Assembly (NCBI GenBank): GCA_964386235.1
Contig: CAYLSH010000108.1
Location: 1 to 5,446 of the forward strand
Length of the DNA stretch: 5,446 nucleotides
Source: RGIG8767 sp964386235
Lineage (GTDB): Bacteria; Bacillota; Clostridia; Lachnospirales; Lachnospiraceae
Direction: 5' to 3'
Shown: positions 1 through 5,377 of the stretch, piece by piece
Position numbering within the stretch: the stretch's first letter is position 1
Layout of the letters: every line of letters starts with the position of its first letter
Program-made: the position numbers and the translations under genes
The notes under the pieces: model-generated
The model's input: the letters and a program-made list of their open reading frames with translations, nothing else
Database searches by the model: none
What the model was told of the DNA's origin: nothing

Positions 1-18
1 CCTCACGGAGTGTTTTTT
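1..18. terminator. Right half of a terminator-like hairpin cut by the window edge
   Basis: The window opens with CTCACGGAGTG followed by six T. This resembles the right arm and T-tract of the hairpin at 54-96, which reads GTG-GCT-CACG around its loop, so the missing left half may read CACTCCGTG. The left half lies outside the window, so the hairpin is inferred. It would end a plus-strand gene to the left, or act bidirectionally. Confidence 0.35.
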
Positions 19-61
19 GTGCAATAGGTAATTTCAAAGAAATTTCCTATTGCACGAAAAA
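13..61. repeat. Long inverted repeat (imperfect palindrome)
   Basis: The arms 19-35 and 39-55 are complementary at 16 of 17 positions (one T-T mismatch, 29/45) with an AAA loop. The outer part is GTGCAATAGG/CCTATTGCAC. The stem can extend outward through T13-T18 against G56-A61 (five A-T pairs and one T-G). Because T lies before the stem and A after it on the plus strand, it is not a canonical terminator in either direction. Its A-run overlaps the adjacent terminator at 54-96. It may be a dispersed palindromic repeat or a spacer structure between two terminators; no function is evident. Confidence 0.7.
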
Positions 62-96
62 GAATCCCCTTCGTGGCTCACGAAGGGGATTCTTTT
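54..96 (-). terminator. Intrinsic terminator of the Rpn-family gene (copy 1 of a 43-bp repeat)
   Basis: A perfect 18-bp stem (58-75 with 79-96) surrounds a GCT loop, with an A-run on the left and a T-run on the right, so it can end transcripts from both sides. On the minus strand it begins 5 bases after the TAA stop of the nuclease gene and is followed by a U-tract. The same 43 bases recur exactly at 1424-1466. Confidence 0.88.
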
Positions 97-101
97 ATAC
101 T

Positions 102-1136
102 TTAATCCCAGTTTTGGTCAACTTTTTGGATTGCTTCATGTTCTGTCAATTCATACTGAACAATAAGTTGGCAAATAGTCCGGTCTTTATCTATTCCTAA
201 CGCCTTCGCAAATTTTATCATTTTCATTATTCCGCTCTCTCGTTCCTCTGCCCGTGCTTCTGCTCTAGTTGCCTGTATATCATATCCCTTCATGTGCGAA
301 AATAATTCTCCCATTTTATCCTCCTTCACATAGCCTCTCAGCATCGCCCGTTCTTTCTCCGGCAGATTCGCATTGGCTGTCACCATGTCTATGACATCCG
401 CCGTGATGTTCTTTAATTCTTCCGGCGCCTCCTTAACTACTTGCTCCAGATATTCATCCGGAACATTGGCTAACATGCTGCGAAAATCGTCTTGATTCTG
501 TATCTTGTCGATCATCATAATGACCGACAGGATATCTTTGCGTTCCATCAACTGTACATTACTGTAATCTCTGGGACTGATCAAAAGACATTTGAAGTCC
601 GGTATGTATTCTGACAGTCCGCTTCGCTGATCGATCCGCTCCTGCATCTTTAATGCTGCTGTCCACTTCTTTACACCATCATAAAATACGATCGGCAGAA
701 TCATTGGATAGTGAAAATCCTTGGTCTTACTGATTCCTTTATGCAGTTTCTCCGCTTCCTTTTCATACTCTTCCCAGATACATACCATGTAGCGAAGCAT
801 CTGCATGACTACATTATAATCCACATTTGACTTATGTTCAATAAGAGATATCAGATAAAACGGCACTTCACTATCCTTGATCCGTACCTTCTTTACCACA
901 TCGCAATTTCTCTCTTCCCGAAACATACGCACATAACGTTCCGATACATCCTCGATATCTTCCGGCTCCACATCCTTTAAAAAGGGAATCTCCGTATAAC
1001 CCTTTAAAAACTGCGCGCACAATTTTGAATTCCCAAAAATAATCTTACTGGAACTGTCACGCTTCTTAGAATTAGCTATTCCCTTTTCCTCTGTAGTCGT
1101 AATCATTTCTTCCGTTTTTACATTTTCATTCTGCAT
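102..1136 (-). CDS. Rpn family recombination-promoting nuclease / putative transposase (YhgA-like, PD-(D/E)XK)
   Basis: This 344-residue protein resembles the Rpn/YhgA-like family (often annotated as PD-(D/E)XK nuclease family transposase), whose E. coli members are DNA endonucleases that stimulate RecA-independent recombination. Candidate catalytic residues are D79 (NCDVVKK), E100 and K102 (LIEHKS), and Q112 (VMQMLRYM); the block ILPIVFYDG with a downstream W (about 146-158) is typical of the family. The N-terminal part (KIIFGNSKLCAQFLKGY, about 30-46) matches Lachnospiraceae members I remember. The C-terminal part (about 285-344) is charged and helical. I chose the ATG at 1136 because AGGAGGG lies 6 bases upstream; an in-frame ATG at 1175 has no such site and overlaps a 5' UTR hairpin. 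The gene stands alone, ended by the hairpin at 54-96. No inverted ends or target duplications of a transposon are visible, so it is better called a nuclease than an active transposase. Confidence 0.88.
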   Translation of the reverse strand: MQNENVKTEEMITTTEEKGIANSKKRDSSSKIIFGNSKLCAQFLKGYTEIPFLKDVEPEDIEDVSERYVRMFREERNCDVVKKVRIKDSEVPFYLISLIEHKSNVDYNVVMQMLRYMVCIWEEYEKEAEKLHKGISKTKDFHYPMILPIVFYDGVKKWTAALKMQERIDQRSGLSEYIPDFKCLLISPRDYSNVQLMERKDILSVIMMIDKIQNQDDFRSMLANVPDEYLEQVVKEAPEELKNITADVIDMVTANANLPEKERAMLRGYVKEDKMGELFSHMKGYDIQATRAEARAEERESGIMKMIKFAKALGIDKDRTICQLIVQYELTEHEAIQKVDQNWD

Positions 1137-1140
1137 CTTT

Positions 1141-1149
1141 ACCCTCCTT
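1141..1149 (-). promoter_or_regulatory. Ribosome binding site of the Rpn-family gene
   Basis: The minus strand reads AAAGGAGGG, then TAAAG, then the ATG at 1136. It is a near-perfect Shine-Dalgarno at normal spacing and decides the start, excluding the 13-residue upstream extension. Confidence 0.85.
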
Positions 1150-1155
1150 TGCAGG

Positions 1156-1252
1156 GGCAGAGATACGAATACCATGACGATGGCATCCAGATGCTAAAAC
1201 GTCTTGCACTGTTGCCAGTCTGATCACAAAAATGCAGTTTCGTATCCCTGCC
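1156..1252 (-). repeat. 5' UTR inverted repeat closing just before the RBS
   Basis: The left arm 1156-1169 (GGCAGAGATACGAA) is complementary to 1239-1252 (TTCGTATCCCTGCC) at 13 of 14 positions; the remaining position is a G·U pair in the minus-strand RNA. The arms enclose 69 bases that can fold further, for example GCATC-CA-GATGC at 1183-1194. In the nuclease mRNA this long stem would close about 7 bases upstream of the Shine-Dalgarno. It does not itself cover the binding site. No known riboswitch is recognised. Confidence 0.6.
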
Positions 1253-1319
1253 ATAACTATTTAATTGTTACATTTGGGATACTCGCTTAGAATTAAGCAT
1301 GATTCCATTTAGAAAATAA

Positions 1320-1348
1320 AACATATGATATGTCTTTTCTGTTCACAA
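1320..1348 (-). promoter_or_regulatory. Possible promoter of the Rpn-family gene
   Basis: On the minus strand TTGTGA (1343-1348), a 17-base spacer and TATGTT (1320-1325) form a moderate sigma-A-like promoter. It would give a 5' UTR of about 180 bases containing the inverted repeat at 1156-1252. Both hexamers deviate from consensus, and nearby AT-rich sequence offers alternatives. Confidence 0.3.
1321..1333. promoter_or_regulatory. 13-bp palindrome overlapping the candidate -10 (possible operator)
   Basis: ACATAT-G-ATATGT is a perfect interrupted palindrome that overlaps the proposed -10 of the nuclease gene. The position fits a repressor site, but AT-rich palindromes of this size also arise by chance. 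Confidence 0.3.
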
Positions 1349-1423
1349 GCGTATCATAAGGTACATAAGAGTGCAAGTTGTTTTTTCTTAAATTTCCATA
1401 AAAGCGTTCGAGGGTTTTAGATA

Positions 1424-1466
1424 ACGAAAAAGAATCCCCTTCGTGGCTCACGAAGGGGATTCTTTT
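1424..1466 (-). terminator. Intrinsic terminator of the MFS gene (copy 2 of the 43-bp repeat)
   Basis: The sequence is identical over 43 bases to 54-96. Here one more A-T pair (1427/1467) gives a 19-bp perfect stem around GCT. It begins 37 bases downstream of the TAG stop of the transporter gene and is followed by a U-tract on the minus strand. It should work in both directions. Confidence 0.88.
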
Positions 1467-1503
1467 TCTATTTACCTAAACACACTCCCATATAATACAA
1501 AGC

Positions 1504-2790
1504 CTAGGTTTCATCGTAGTGGTATTTTTTCAGTCGTTTGCCCGTAATGATGCAAAGCAACGTTCCGCTAATGCCCAGCAGAAACATTACCAGTGCAGCT
1601 CCCGAACCTTTTCCCGTACCAAAAAGTGTTTTTAAGATGGAAGAATCACCATGTGCAAACATGAATGGCTCGCACACATTATCCACCATAAATCCGCCTA
1701 AAAACAATCCAATCGGAATGGTAAAAAACTGAAGTGTATTACGACACGCATAAACACGCCCCTGTAATTCTACCGGAATGGATGTTCGTAAAATCACCTC
1801 CAGATTGGTACTCATAACGGGGACAAGAATCCACCCTATAATTTGACCAATGCACCATATAAGCGGCTCTCTGGAAAATGCCAATATAAAATTCTCAGTT
1901 CCCATTGAAATAAGCATCGTCAAATAAACGACTCTGACCCGGTCTTTTGGTTTTGGCAAAACAGAAACCATCAGACTACCGATAATCATGGCTACTCCGG
2001 AACAGGATGTAACCACTCCAAGAGCAGCCTGTCCACCCTTTGCGCTTGGAAGTACCAGTCCCGGCAATGCTGCTTCATAAGCAGATGACACAAAATTAAT
2101 ACCTGCCATAAACAAAATCAATGTCATGATCATGGGGGTCTCTTTTAGAAAAAAGATGCCCTCCCTGGCAAGCGTAAGTACGCTTTCTTTTCTTTCGCTT
2201 TGGCTTTCCGGAATGGTAATAAAAAACTGTAATGCTATAAATGCCACAAGAAAACTTAATACATCTGTCGCTATCACACCATTCAGTCCTACTAAAGAGT
2301 ACAATGCCGTCGCAATCAGGGGATTTAATATGGATATCAGCGATCTGGATAAATTGCGAAGTCCGCTTGTTCTCTGATAATGCTTTTCCGGAATGATAAG
2401 TGTCATGGCAACCTCGGATGCCGGTTGCTGTACAGTATTCATCAATCCCGAGATCGCATTCAAAGCATACAGATGCCATATCATCAAGTGATTGGTATTA
2501 TACAGTCCAAAGACTGTTATGGTACAAAATACCGCAAGTACATCACAAACAAGCATTGTCTTCTTTTTATCGAATCGATCCGTCAACGCCCCTGCAAATA
2601 TACTCATCAATACATATGGTGCATAAGAACAGATCGTAAGCGCCGCTGTGCTCAAGGAAGATCCCGTTTTTTCATACAACCATAAAGTAAGCGCAAATGT
2701 TGTAATACTGCTGCCAAGTTGCGATACACTCTGGGTACTCCAAAGTATAAAAAAATCTTTTAATTCATGTAATTCTTTTTTCTGTTTCAT
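1504..2790 (-). CDS. MFS transporter, probable drug efflux pump (Mef/EntS-like, MFS_3 type)
   Basis: This 428-residue membrane protein has the length and hydrophobic pattern of a 12-helix major facilitator. Motif A of the loop between helices 2 and 3 is clear at about 65-80 (FAGALTDRFDKKKTML, with G67, D71 and R72). A second-half signature ELQGRVYACRNTLQFF (about 341-356) and the ATDVLSFLVAF segment (about 174-184) are typical of the proton-driven exporters that include macrolide efflux Mef proteins. It would export a small hydrophobic compound, perhaps a ribosome-targeting antibiotic; the substrate is inferred from family and leader, not seen. The ATG at 2790 follows AAGGAG at 10-base spacing. 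An in-frame extension to a TTG at 2907 runs through the leader hairpins and is rejected. The gene has its own promoter, an attenuator-like leader, and a terminator at 1424-1466. Confidence 0.88.
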   Translation of the reverse strand: MKQKKELHELKDFFILWSTQSVSQLGSSITTFALTLWLYEKTGSSLSTAALTICSYAPYVLMSIFAGALTDRFDKKKTMLVCDVLAVFCTITVFGLYNTNHLMIWHLYALNAISGLMNTVQQPASEVAMTLIIPEKHYQRTSGLRNLSRSLISILNPLIATALYSLVGLNGVIATDVLSFLVAFIALQFFITIPESQSERKESVLTLAREGIFFLKETPMIMTLILFMAGINFVSSAYEAALPGLVLPSAKGGQAALGVVTSCSGVAMIIGSLMVSVLPKPKDRVRVVYLTMLISMGTENFILAFSREPLIWCIGQIIGWILVPVMSTNLEVILRTSIPVELQGRVYACRNTLQFFTIPIGLFLGGFMVDNVCEPFMFAHGDSSILKTLFGTGKGSGAALVMFLLGISGTLLCIITGKRLKKYHYDET

Positions 2791-2795
2791 TTTTA

Positions 2796-2839
2796 CTTTG
2801 CTCCTTCTTTTATTCACTATTCTAAAAACAGAAGCAAAG
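2796..2839 (-). promoter_or_regulatory. Shine-Dalgarno sequestering helix of the MFS gene
   Basis: In minus-strand RNA, CUUUGCUUCU (2839-2830) can pair with AGGAGCAAAG (2805-2796) over 10 contiguous base pairs, one of them G·U. This covers the whole AGGAG of the transporter. The loop is 24 bases. The 5' half of the helix (2834-2839) is also part of the competing helix 2834-2847/2879-2892, so forming one disrupts the other. Confidence 0.6.
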
Positions 2840-2892
2840 CCTGAGGATATCAGCCCGGTGCTGTTCCTCCATGCAGTCTCCTCAGACTCTGC
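2824..2892 (-). terminator. Attenuator: 14-bp helix plus U-rich tract in the MFS leader
   Basis: In minus-strand RNA, GCAGAGUCUGAGGA (2892-2879) pairs with UCCUCAGGCUUUGC (2847-2834) over 14 contiguous base pairs including two wobble pairs. UUCUGUUUUU (2833-2824) follows at once, as in an intrinsic terminator. The 31-base interior can form a small CAGC/GCUG hairpin. The 5' arm contains the stop codon of the leader peptide and lies inside hairpin 2867-2898, so the two structures exclude each other. It may act as a terminator, or as an antisequestor that frees the ribosome binding site. Confidence 0.55.
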
Positions 2893-2898
2893 ATGGAG
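2867..2898 (-). promoter_or_regulatory. Leader hairpin competing with the attenuator helix
   Basis: CTCCATGCAG (2867-2876) and CTGCATGGAG (2889-2898) are perfectly complementary over 10 bp with a 12-base loop. An alternative register gives 8 bp, a 2-base bulge and 5 more pairs (AGUCU/AGACU). The last codons and the stop of the leader peptide lie within it, so a ribosome on the leader would melt it. Confidence 0.7.
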
Positions 2899-2920
2899 CT
2901 GTTGCAATACAAAGTTTCAT
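2882..2920 (-). CDS. Putative leader peptide of the MFS gene (MKLCIATAPCRV)
   Basis: This 12-codon frame runs from an ATG at 2920 to a TGA at 2884-2882. GAGGG lies 8 bases upstream of the start. The peptide itself resembles no protein; its likely role is regulatory, through translation of the leader mRNA. The last codons and stop fall in hairpin 2867-2898 and in the 5' arm of the attenuator helix, the arrangement known from antibiotic-induced erm and efflux leaders. A ribosome held near codons 4-6 would reach with its leading edge to about 2893 and leave exactly the 2879-2892 arm free. Its ATG overlaps the stop of a second small frame (2917-2958) as ATGA. Such short frames occur by chance, so the support is the ribosome site and the RNA context. 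Confidence 0.5.
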   Translation of the reverse strand: MKLCIATAPCRV

Positions 2921-2958
2921 TTTTCTTTCCCTCTAAATAATATCGTCTTGGAAAACAT
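2917..2958 (-). CDS. Putative first leader peptide (MFSKTILFRGKEK)
   Basis: A 13-codon frame starts at an ATG (2958) with AGGTGG 6 bases upstream and ends at a TGA that overlaps the start of the next small frame (ATGA at 2920-2917), a typical translational coupling. With the promoter at 2978-3006 it would begin only about 13 bases from the predicted transcript start. It could load ribosomes for the second leader frame or be a leader in its own right. The sequence is basic and has no recognisable similarity. It may be fortuitous. Confidence 0.4.
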   Translation of the reverse strand: MFSKTILFRGKEK

Positions 2959-2968
2959 CTCTTTCCAC

Positions 2969-5251
2969 CTACTGTTTAGTATACATTAATCCGATGATCA
3001 AATCAAGAAAATTGACTTTTCTGCAAATTTCATCTATGTGATTAACTCCGTTGTGGTCTATGATGTTTTCCGGTGCTACCCTGTATTGGATAATGTACGG
3101 ATCCGGATATGTCTGTTTGTTTGGATCATCGGTAATGTTTTCTTCAGCCCATGGTGGAATGTAAAAATCCACTTCAAACAGATCGCTGATATCTCCACCT
3201 TCAAATCCGCTTATCGTCGTACTCTGATCCAAGGAAAGGTCTATCCATTCCGTCCATCCGGTTCCATCCGGCTCATATATCTTTCCATTGATCTGTACGG
3301 CAAATGGGAATCGTACTTCTCTAAATTTGCAATACTTGTTGTATAAGGAATCTACTAACTCCGGTATGTCATAGCCCATGTGTTCTAAGTGCGTTACCGG
3401 ATTGAACTGGATCGTGTACGTGCCATCCAAAAGCAACTGATAGTCTACATAAGGATTAACAGCCTGGTAAAACAACTGATCGTTTTTGTGTCCGTTATCT
3501 CCATTTATGATTTCTCCCGTTTCGGGATCTTCAATTACAACGGATGCGACAGTTGGCGTATGGACTACAATGGGTTCGTTGCTCTTGTATTCTTCCTTAA
3601 TCGCCTCTTCGCCTTTCTTTTCAAACTTATATGTCTTTGGATTCGTTGTTAAAAGTTGCTTATATAGTCCAACTAATTTCGTATCATACTTTCCGTTTGC
3701 CGTATTGGATGGTATCAATTCGCCCTGTCCTGCTTTTCCGCTATCGCCTTCTTTGAGTCCAAAATCTTCTTCTTCAGCCGGGAAGTATGAGTTTTTCTGA
3801 ATGCCTGCATCCCCATAGCGGTAGAAGTCACTATGCATGTACGTTTTTCCGTTGATTCTAAGTAAGTCATTTCGTACCTTGATATCTTCGTTTTGCAGAA
3901 CGCTGTCTTCTGCCATCTTATTAAACGCTGCTTTTGCTTCTGTTTGTGTTTCTGCTGATACATTCAGTTTTTTGTCTCTGTTGTCTACTAAGGCACCATC
4001 CCAGTCGATATGCCAACTATCATCCGGATAAGATGTATTTATTTTGTCGACTGTCTTTTGATCCACTCCATCTCTAGTACATTCAATTTCTGTGATTTCA
4101 TGATCTATGTATTCGTGCTTTCTTGTTTCTTTTGTATCTTCTATATCTACAGAAGGGAAAACTTCGTTATAAACGATTATGTCTGTTAAGTCATAAAAAT
4201 CCGGGGAAAACAGATACCAGTACCCTACTTGGCGTTTTACAGTATGGGAATAACTGCTTGATTTTGTGTATGTTCCGGTTTCTGTCTTTAACTCTCCGGT
4301 ATCTTCATCCACATAGGCAAACGTATAGGGTTCTTTCCAACTTACGCTTCCGGAAAAAGTAAAATTCTTCTCTACGCCCTTTCTTTGCGTCATAATGGCA
4401 TATCCGGCCCACTTGTTTGCTTCGTATGCATTTCTTACTTTTTCGGATGTAGGAATACCGTCGCCTATGTTAAACTTACCATCCGGATTGTAGTTCCATG
4501 TGATATAATCCGGCACGCCCTTACCGAAATTGTAGGCTTTTTCCTGTGGCGGTTCTTCGGTTTCTTCCTCTTCTTCTTTGCCAAATCGCAGCGTTAATGT
4601 CTGGTCGATATGCTCACTTGCATATGGCGCAAACCATGGATACTTACTCTTCATATCCTCAAGCTGCGCTTCGTCGGAGAGGTCCCATGTGATACCCCAC
4701 CATGGTAAGCCGGTTATATTATCAAGCCCGCCCTGCTTTTCATTATTTATATATACCGTCATAATCGCATCGAACATCAATCGTACTTCTTCTTCAGACT
4801 CATCTGCTGAAAGAATCTTGTTTATCCACGCAGGCGAAACCGCTGCAATCTTTTCATAGATGTTCGCAGCCGATATTACCCATGTAGTTTTGATCATCTT
4901 GCCCCCCAACTGCTCCACCGTACTGGAGTTTGCCGGATCTCGTAATGCAATCCTTATCTCACCTAAGCCGGACTTAACCGGTTGTCCATCCTGTAAGATG
5001 GCATCCGAGATTACAAAGCCCTGTGTTTGGTAATAGGTAAGGGAAGATCTTTCTTTTTCCACAGAGATAAAGATAAAATCTCCCGATATCGGATCCTGAT
5101 AGATGTTTTTGGTTTCGCTATACCAACTCAGTTCGCCTATGTTTAGGGCTGCCCTAGCCGTAATGGAAAACAGCGAACCAAACAGGATCGAAATCATACT
5201 CAGTACCAATAGGCTTGTTGTGACTTTTGGTTTTCTATGTGTCTTTTCCAT
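2969..5251 (-). CDS. Large secreted protein, probably DUF5704-like, C-terminus possibly truncated
   Basis: This 760-residue protein starts with a signal peptide: basic MEKTHRKPK, a hydrophobic core (about 11-30) and an ARA-A signal peptidase I site after about residue 34. The mature part is hydrophilic, rich in aromatic residues and Asp/Glu, with an acidic linker EEEEETEEPP near 226-235. Other recognisable stretches are DGKFNIGDGIPTSEKVRNAYEAN and VDYQLLLDGTYTIQFNPVTHLEHMGYD in the C-terminal third. No catalytic motif, LPXTG anchor or C-terminal membrane anchor is visible. From memory it resembles large Lachnospiraceae proteins annotated DUF5704, of unknown function, which are generally longer; this cannot be verified here. 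The last 19 residues (ICRKVNFLDLIIGLMYTKQ) differ in style from the rest and carry the next gene's promoter, which suggests a lost 3' end. The ATG at 5251 follows AAAGGA at about 10 bases. No terminator follows it. Confidence 0.8.
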   Translation of the reverse strand: MEKTHRKPKVTTSLLVLSMISILFGSLFSITARAALNIGELSWYSETKNIYQDPISGDFIFISVEKERSSLTYYQTQGFVISDAILQDGQPVKSGLGEIRIALRDPANSSTVEQLGGKMIKTTWVISAANIYEKIAAVSPAWINKILSADESEEEVRLMFDAIMTVYINNEKQGGLDNITGLPWWGITWDLSDEAQLEDMKSKYPWFAPYASEHIDQTLTLRFGKEEEEETEEPPQEKAYNFGKGVPDYITWNYNPDGKFNIGDGIPTSEKVRNAYEANKWAGYAIMTQRKGVEKNFTFSGSVSWKEPYTFAYVDEDTGELKTETGTYTKSSSYSHTVKRQVGYWYLFSPDFYDLTDIIVYNEVFPSVDIEDTKETRKHEYIDHEITEIECTRDGVDQKTVDKINTSYPDDSWHIDWDGALVDNRDKKLNVSAETQTEAKAAFNKMAEDSVLQNEDIKVRNDLLRINGKTYMHSDFYRYGDAGIQKNSYFPAEEEDFGLKEGDSGKAGQGELIPSNTANGKYDTKLVGLYKQLLTTNPKTYKFEKKGEEAIKEEYKSNEPIVVHTPTVASVVIEDPETGEIINGDNGHKNDQLFYQAVNPYVDYQLLLDGTYTIQFNPVTHLEHMGYDIPELVDSLYNKYCKFREVRFPFAVQINGKIYEPDGTGWTEWIDLSLDQSTTISGFEGGDISDLFEVDFYIPPWAEENITDDPNKQTYPDPYIIQYRVAPENIIDHNGVNHIDEICRKVNFLDLIIGLMYTKQ
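2978..3006 (-). promoter_or_regulatory. Promoter of the MFS gene and its leader, inside the preceding CDS
   Basis: On the minus strand TTGATT (3001-3006), exactly 17 bases, and TATACT (2978-2983) form a good sigma-A-type promoter. The predicted start is near 2971, about 180 bases before the transporter ATG, and the whole leader lies in between. The promoter overlaps the last codons of the secreted-protein gene (LIIGLMYTK). Confidence 0.65.
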
Positions 5252-5293
5252 AACATTTTTTCCTTTCTATATACGTTTATCTTACTATCGTAT

Positions 5294-5322
5294 AGTATAC
5301 CACTTTGTAATGGTTATAGCAA
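5294..5322 (-). promoter_or_regulatory. Promoter of the secreted-protein gene
   Basis: TTGCTA (5317-5322), a 17-base spacer and TATACT (5294-5299) preceded by TGG give a sigma-A promoter with an extended -10. The predicted start near 5287 leaves a 36-base 5' UTR with the ribosome site at 5261-5266. The -10 lies in the 11-bp palindrome GTATA-G-TATAC (5290-5300). Confidence 0.7.
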
Positions 5323-5326
5323 GCAT

Positions 5327-5377
5327 AAAAAAACAGTTGTTCGGCTATCTGCTTCTTGTAGACACTAAACAACTGTT
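5327..5377 (-). terminator. Intrinsic terminator of a gene upstream (right) of the window
   Basis: AACAGTTGTT (5332-5341) and AACAACTGTT (5368-5377) form a perfect 10-bp stem with a 26-base loop. On the minus strand a run of seven T (5333-5327) begins at the end of the stem. It separates the secreted-protein promoter from whatever lies to the right. On the plus strand there is no good T-tract after the stem. Confidence 0.7.

Larger units (their letters stand above)
1137..1503. other. Intergenic region between the MFS and nuclease genes
   Basis: No credible gene is seen in these 367 bases on either strand. From right to left it holds the terminator of the MFS gene (1424-1466), an AT-rich stretch with a possible promoter (1320-1348) overlapping a 13-bp palindrome, the long 5' UTR inverted repeat (1156-1252) and the nuclease ribosome binding site. 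The stretch 1380-1423 shows nothing I can name. Confidence 0.7.

Noticed and set aside
1137..1175. Thirteen-residue N-terminal extension of the nuclease (MVFVSLPLQRRVK)
   Set aside because: It is encoded by the arm of a 5' UTR inverted repeat and lacks a ribosome site, while AGGAGGG lies 6 bases before the ATG at 1136.
1156..1252. Transposable element with terminal inverted repeats
   Set aside because: No target-site duplication flanks the arms and the interior codes for nothing, so a 5' UTR stem is the simpler reading.
2096..2479. Minus-strand open frame of 127 residues inside the transporter gene
   Set aside because: It is an overlapping frame of the MFS gene with low-complexity, Cys/His/Lys-rich translation and no family resemblance.
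2791..2907. N-terminal extension of the MFS protein to a TTG at 2907 (467 residues)
   Set aside because: It is translated through the leader hairpins, has no matching ribosome site, and adds 39 residues unlike any MFS N-terminus. The ATG at 2790 has AAGGAG upstream.
2791..2970. T-box or metabolite riboswitch in the MFS leader
   Set aside because: No TGGNACCGCG-type T-box sequence and no riboswitch core I know is present. The small frame with competing hairpins explains the region better.
3038..4859. Several plus-strand open frames opposite the secreted-protein gene
   Set aside because: They are antisense shadows; their hydrophobic, Phe/Leu/Ser-rich content follows from the codon use of the minus strand.
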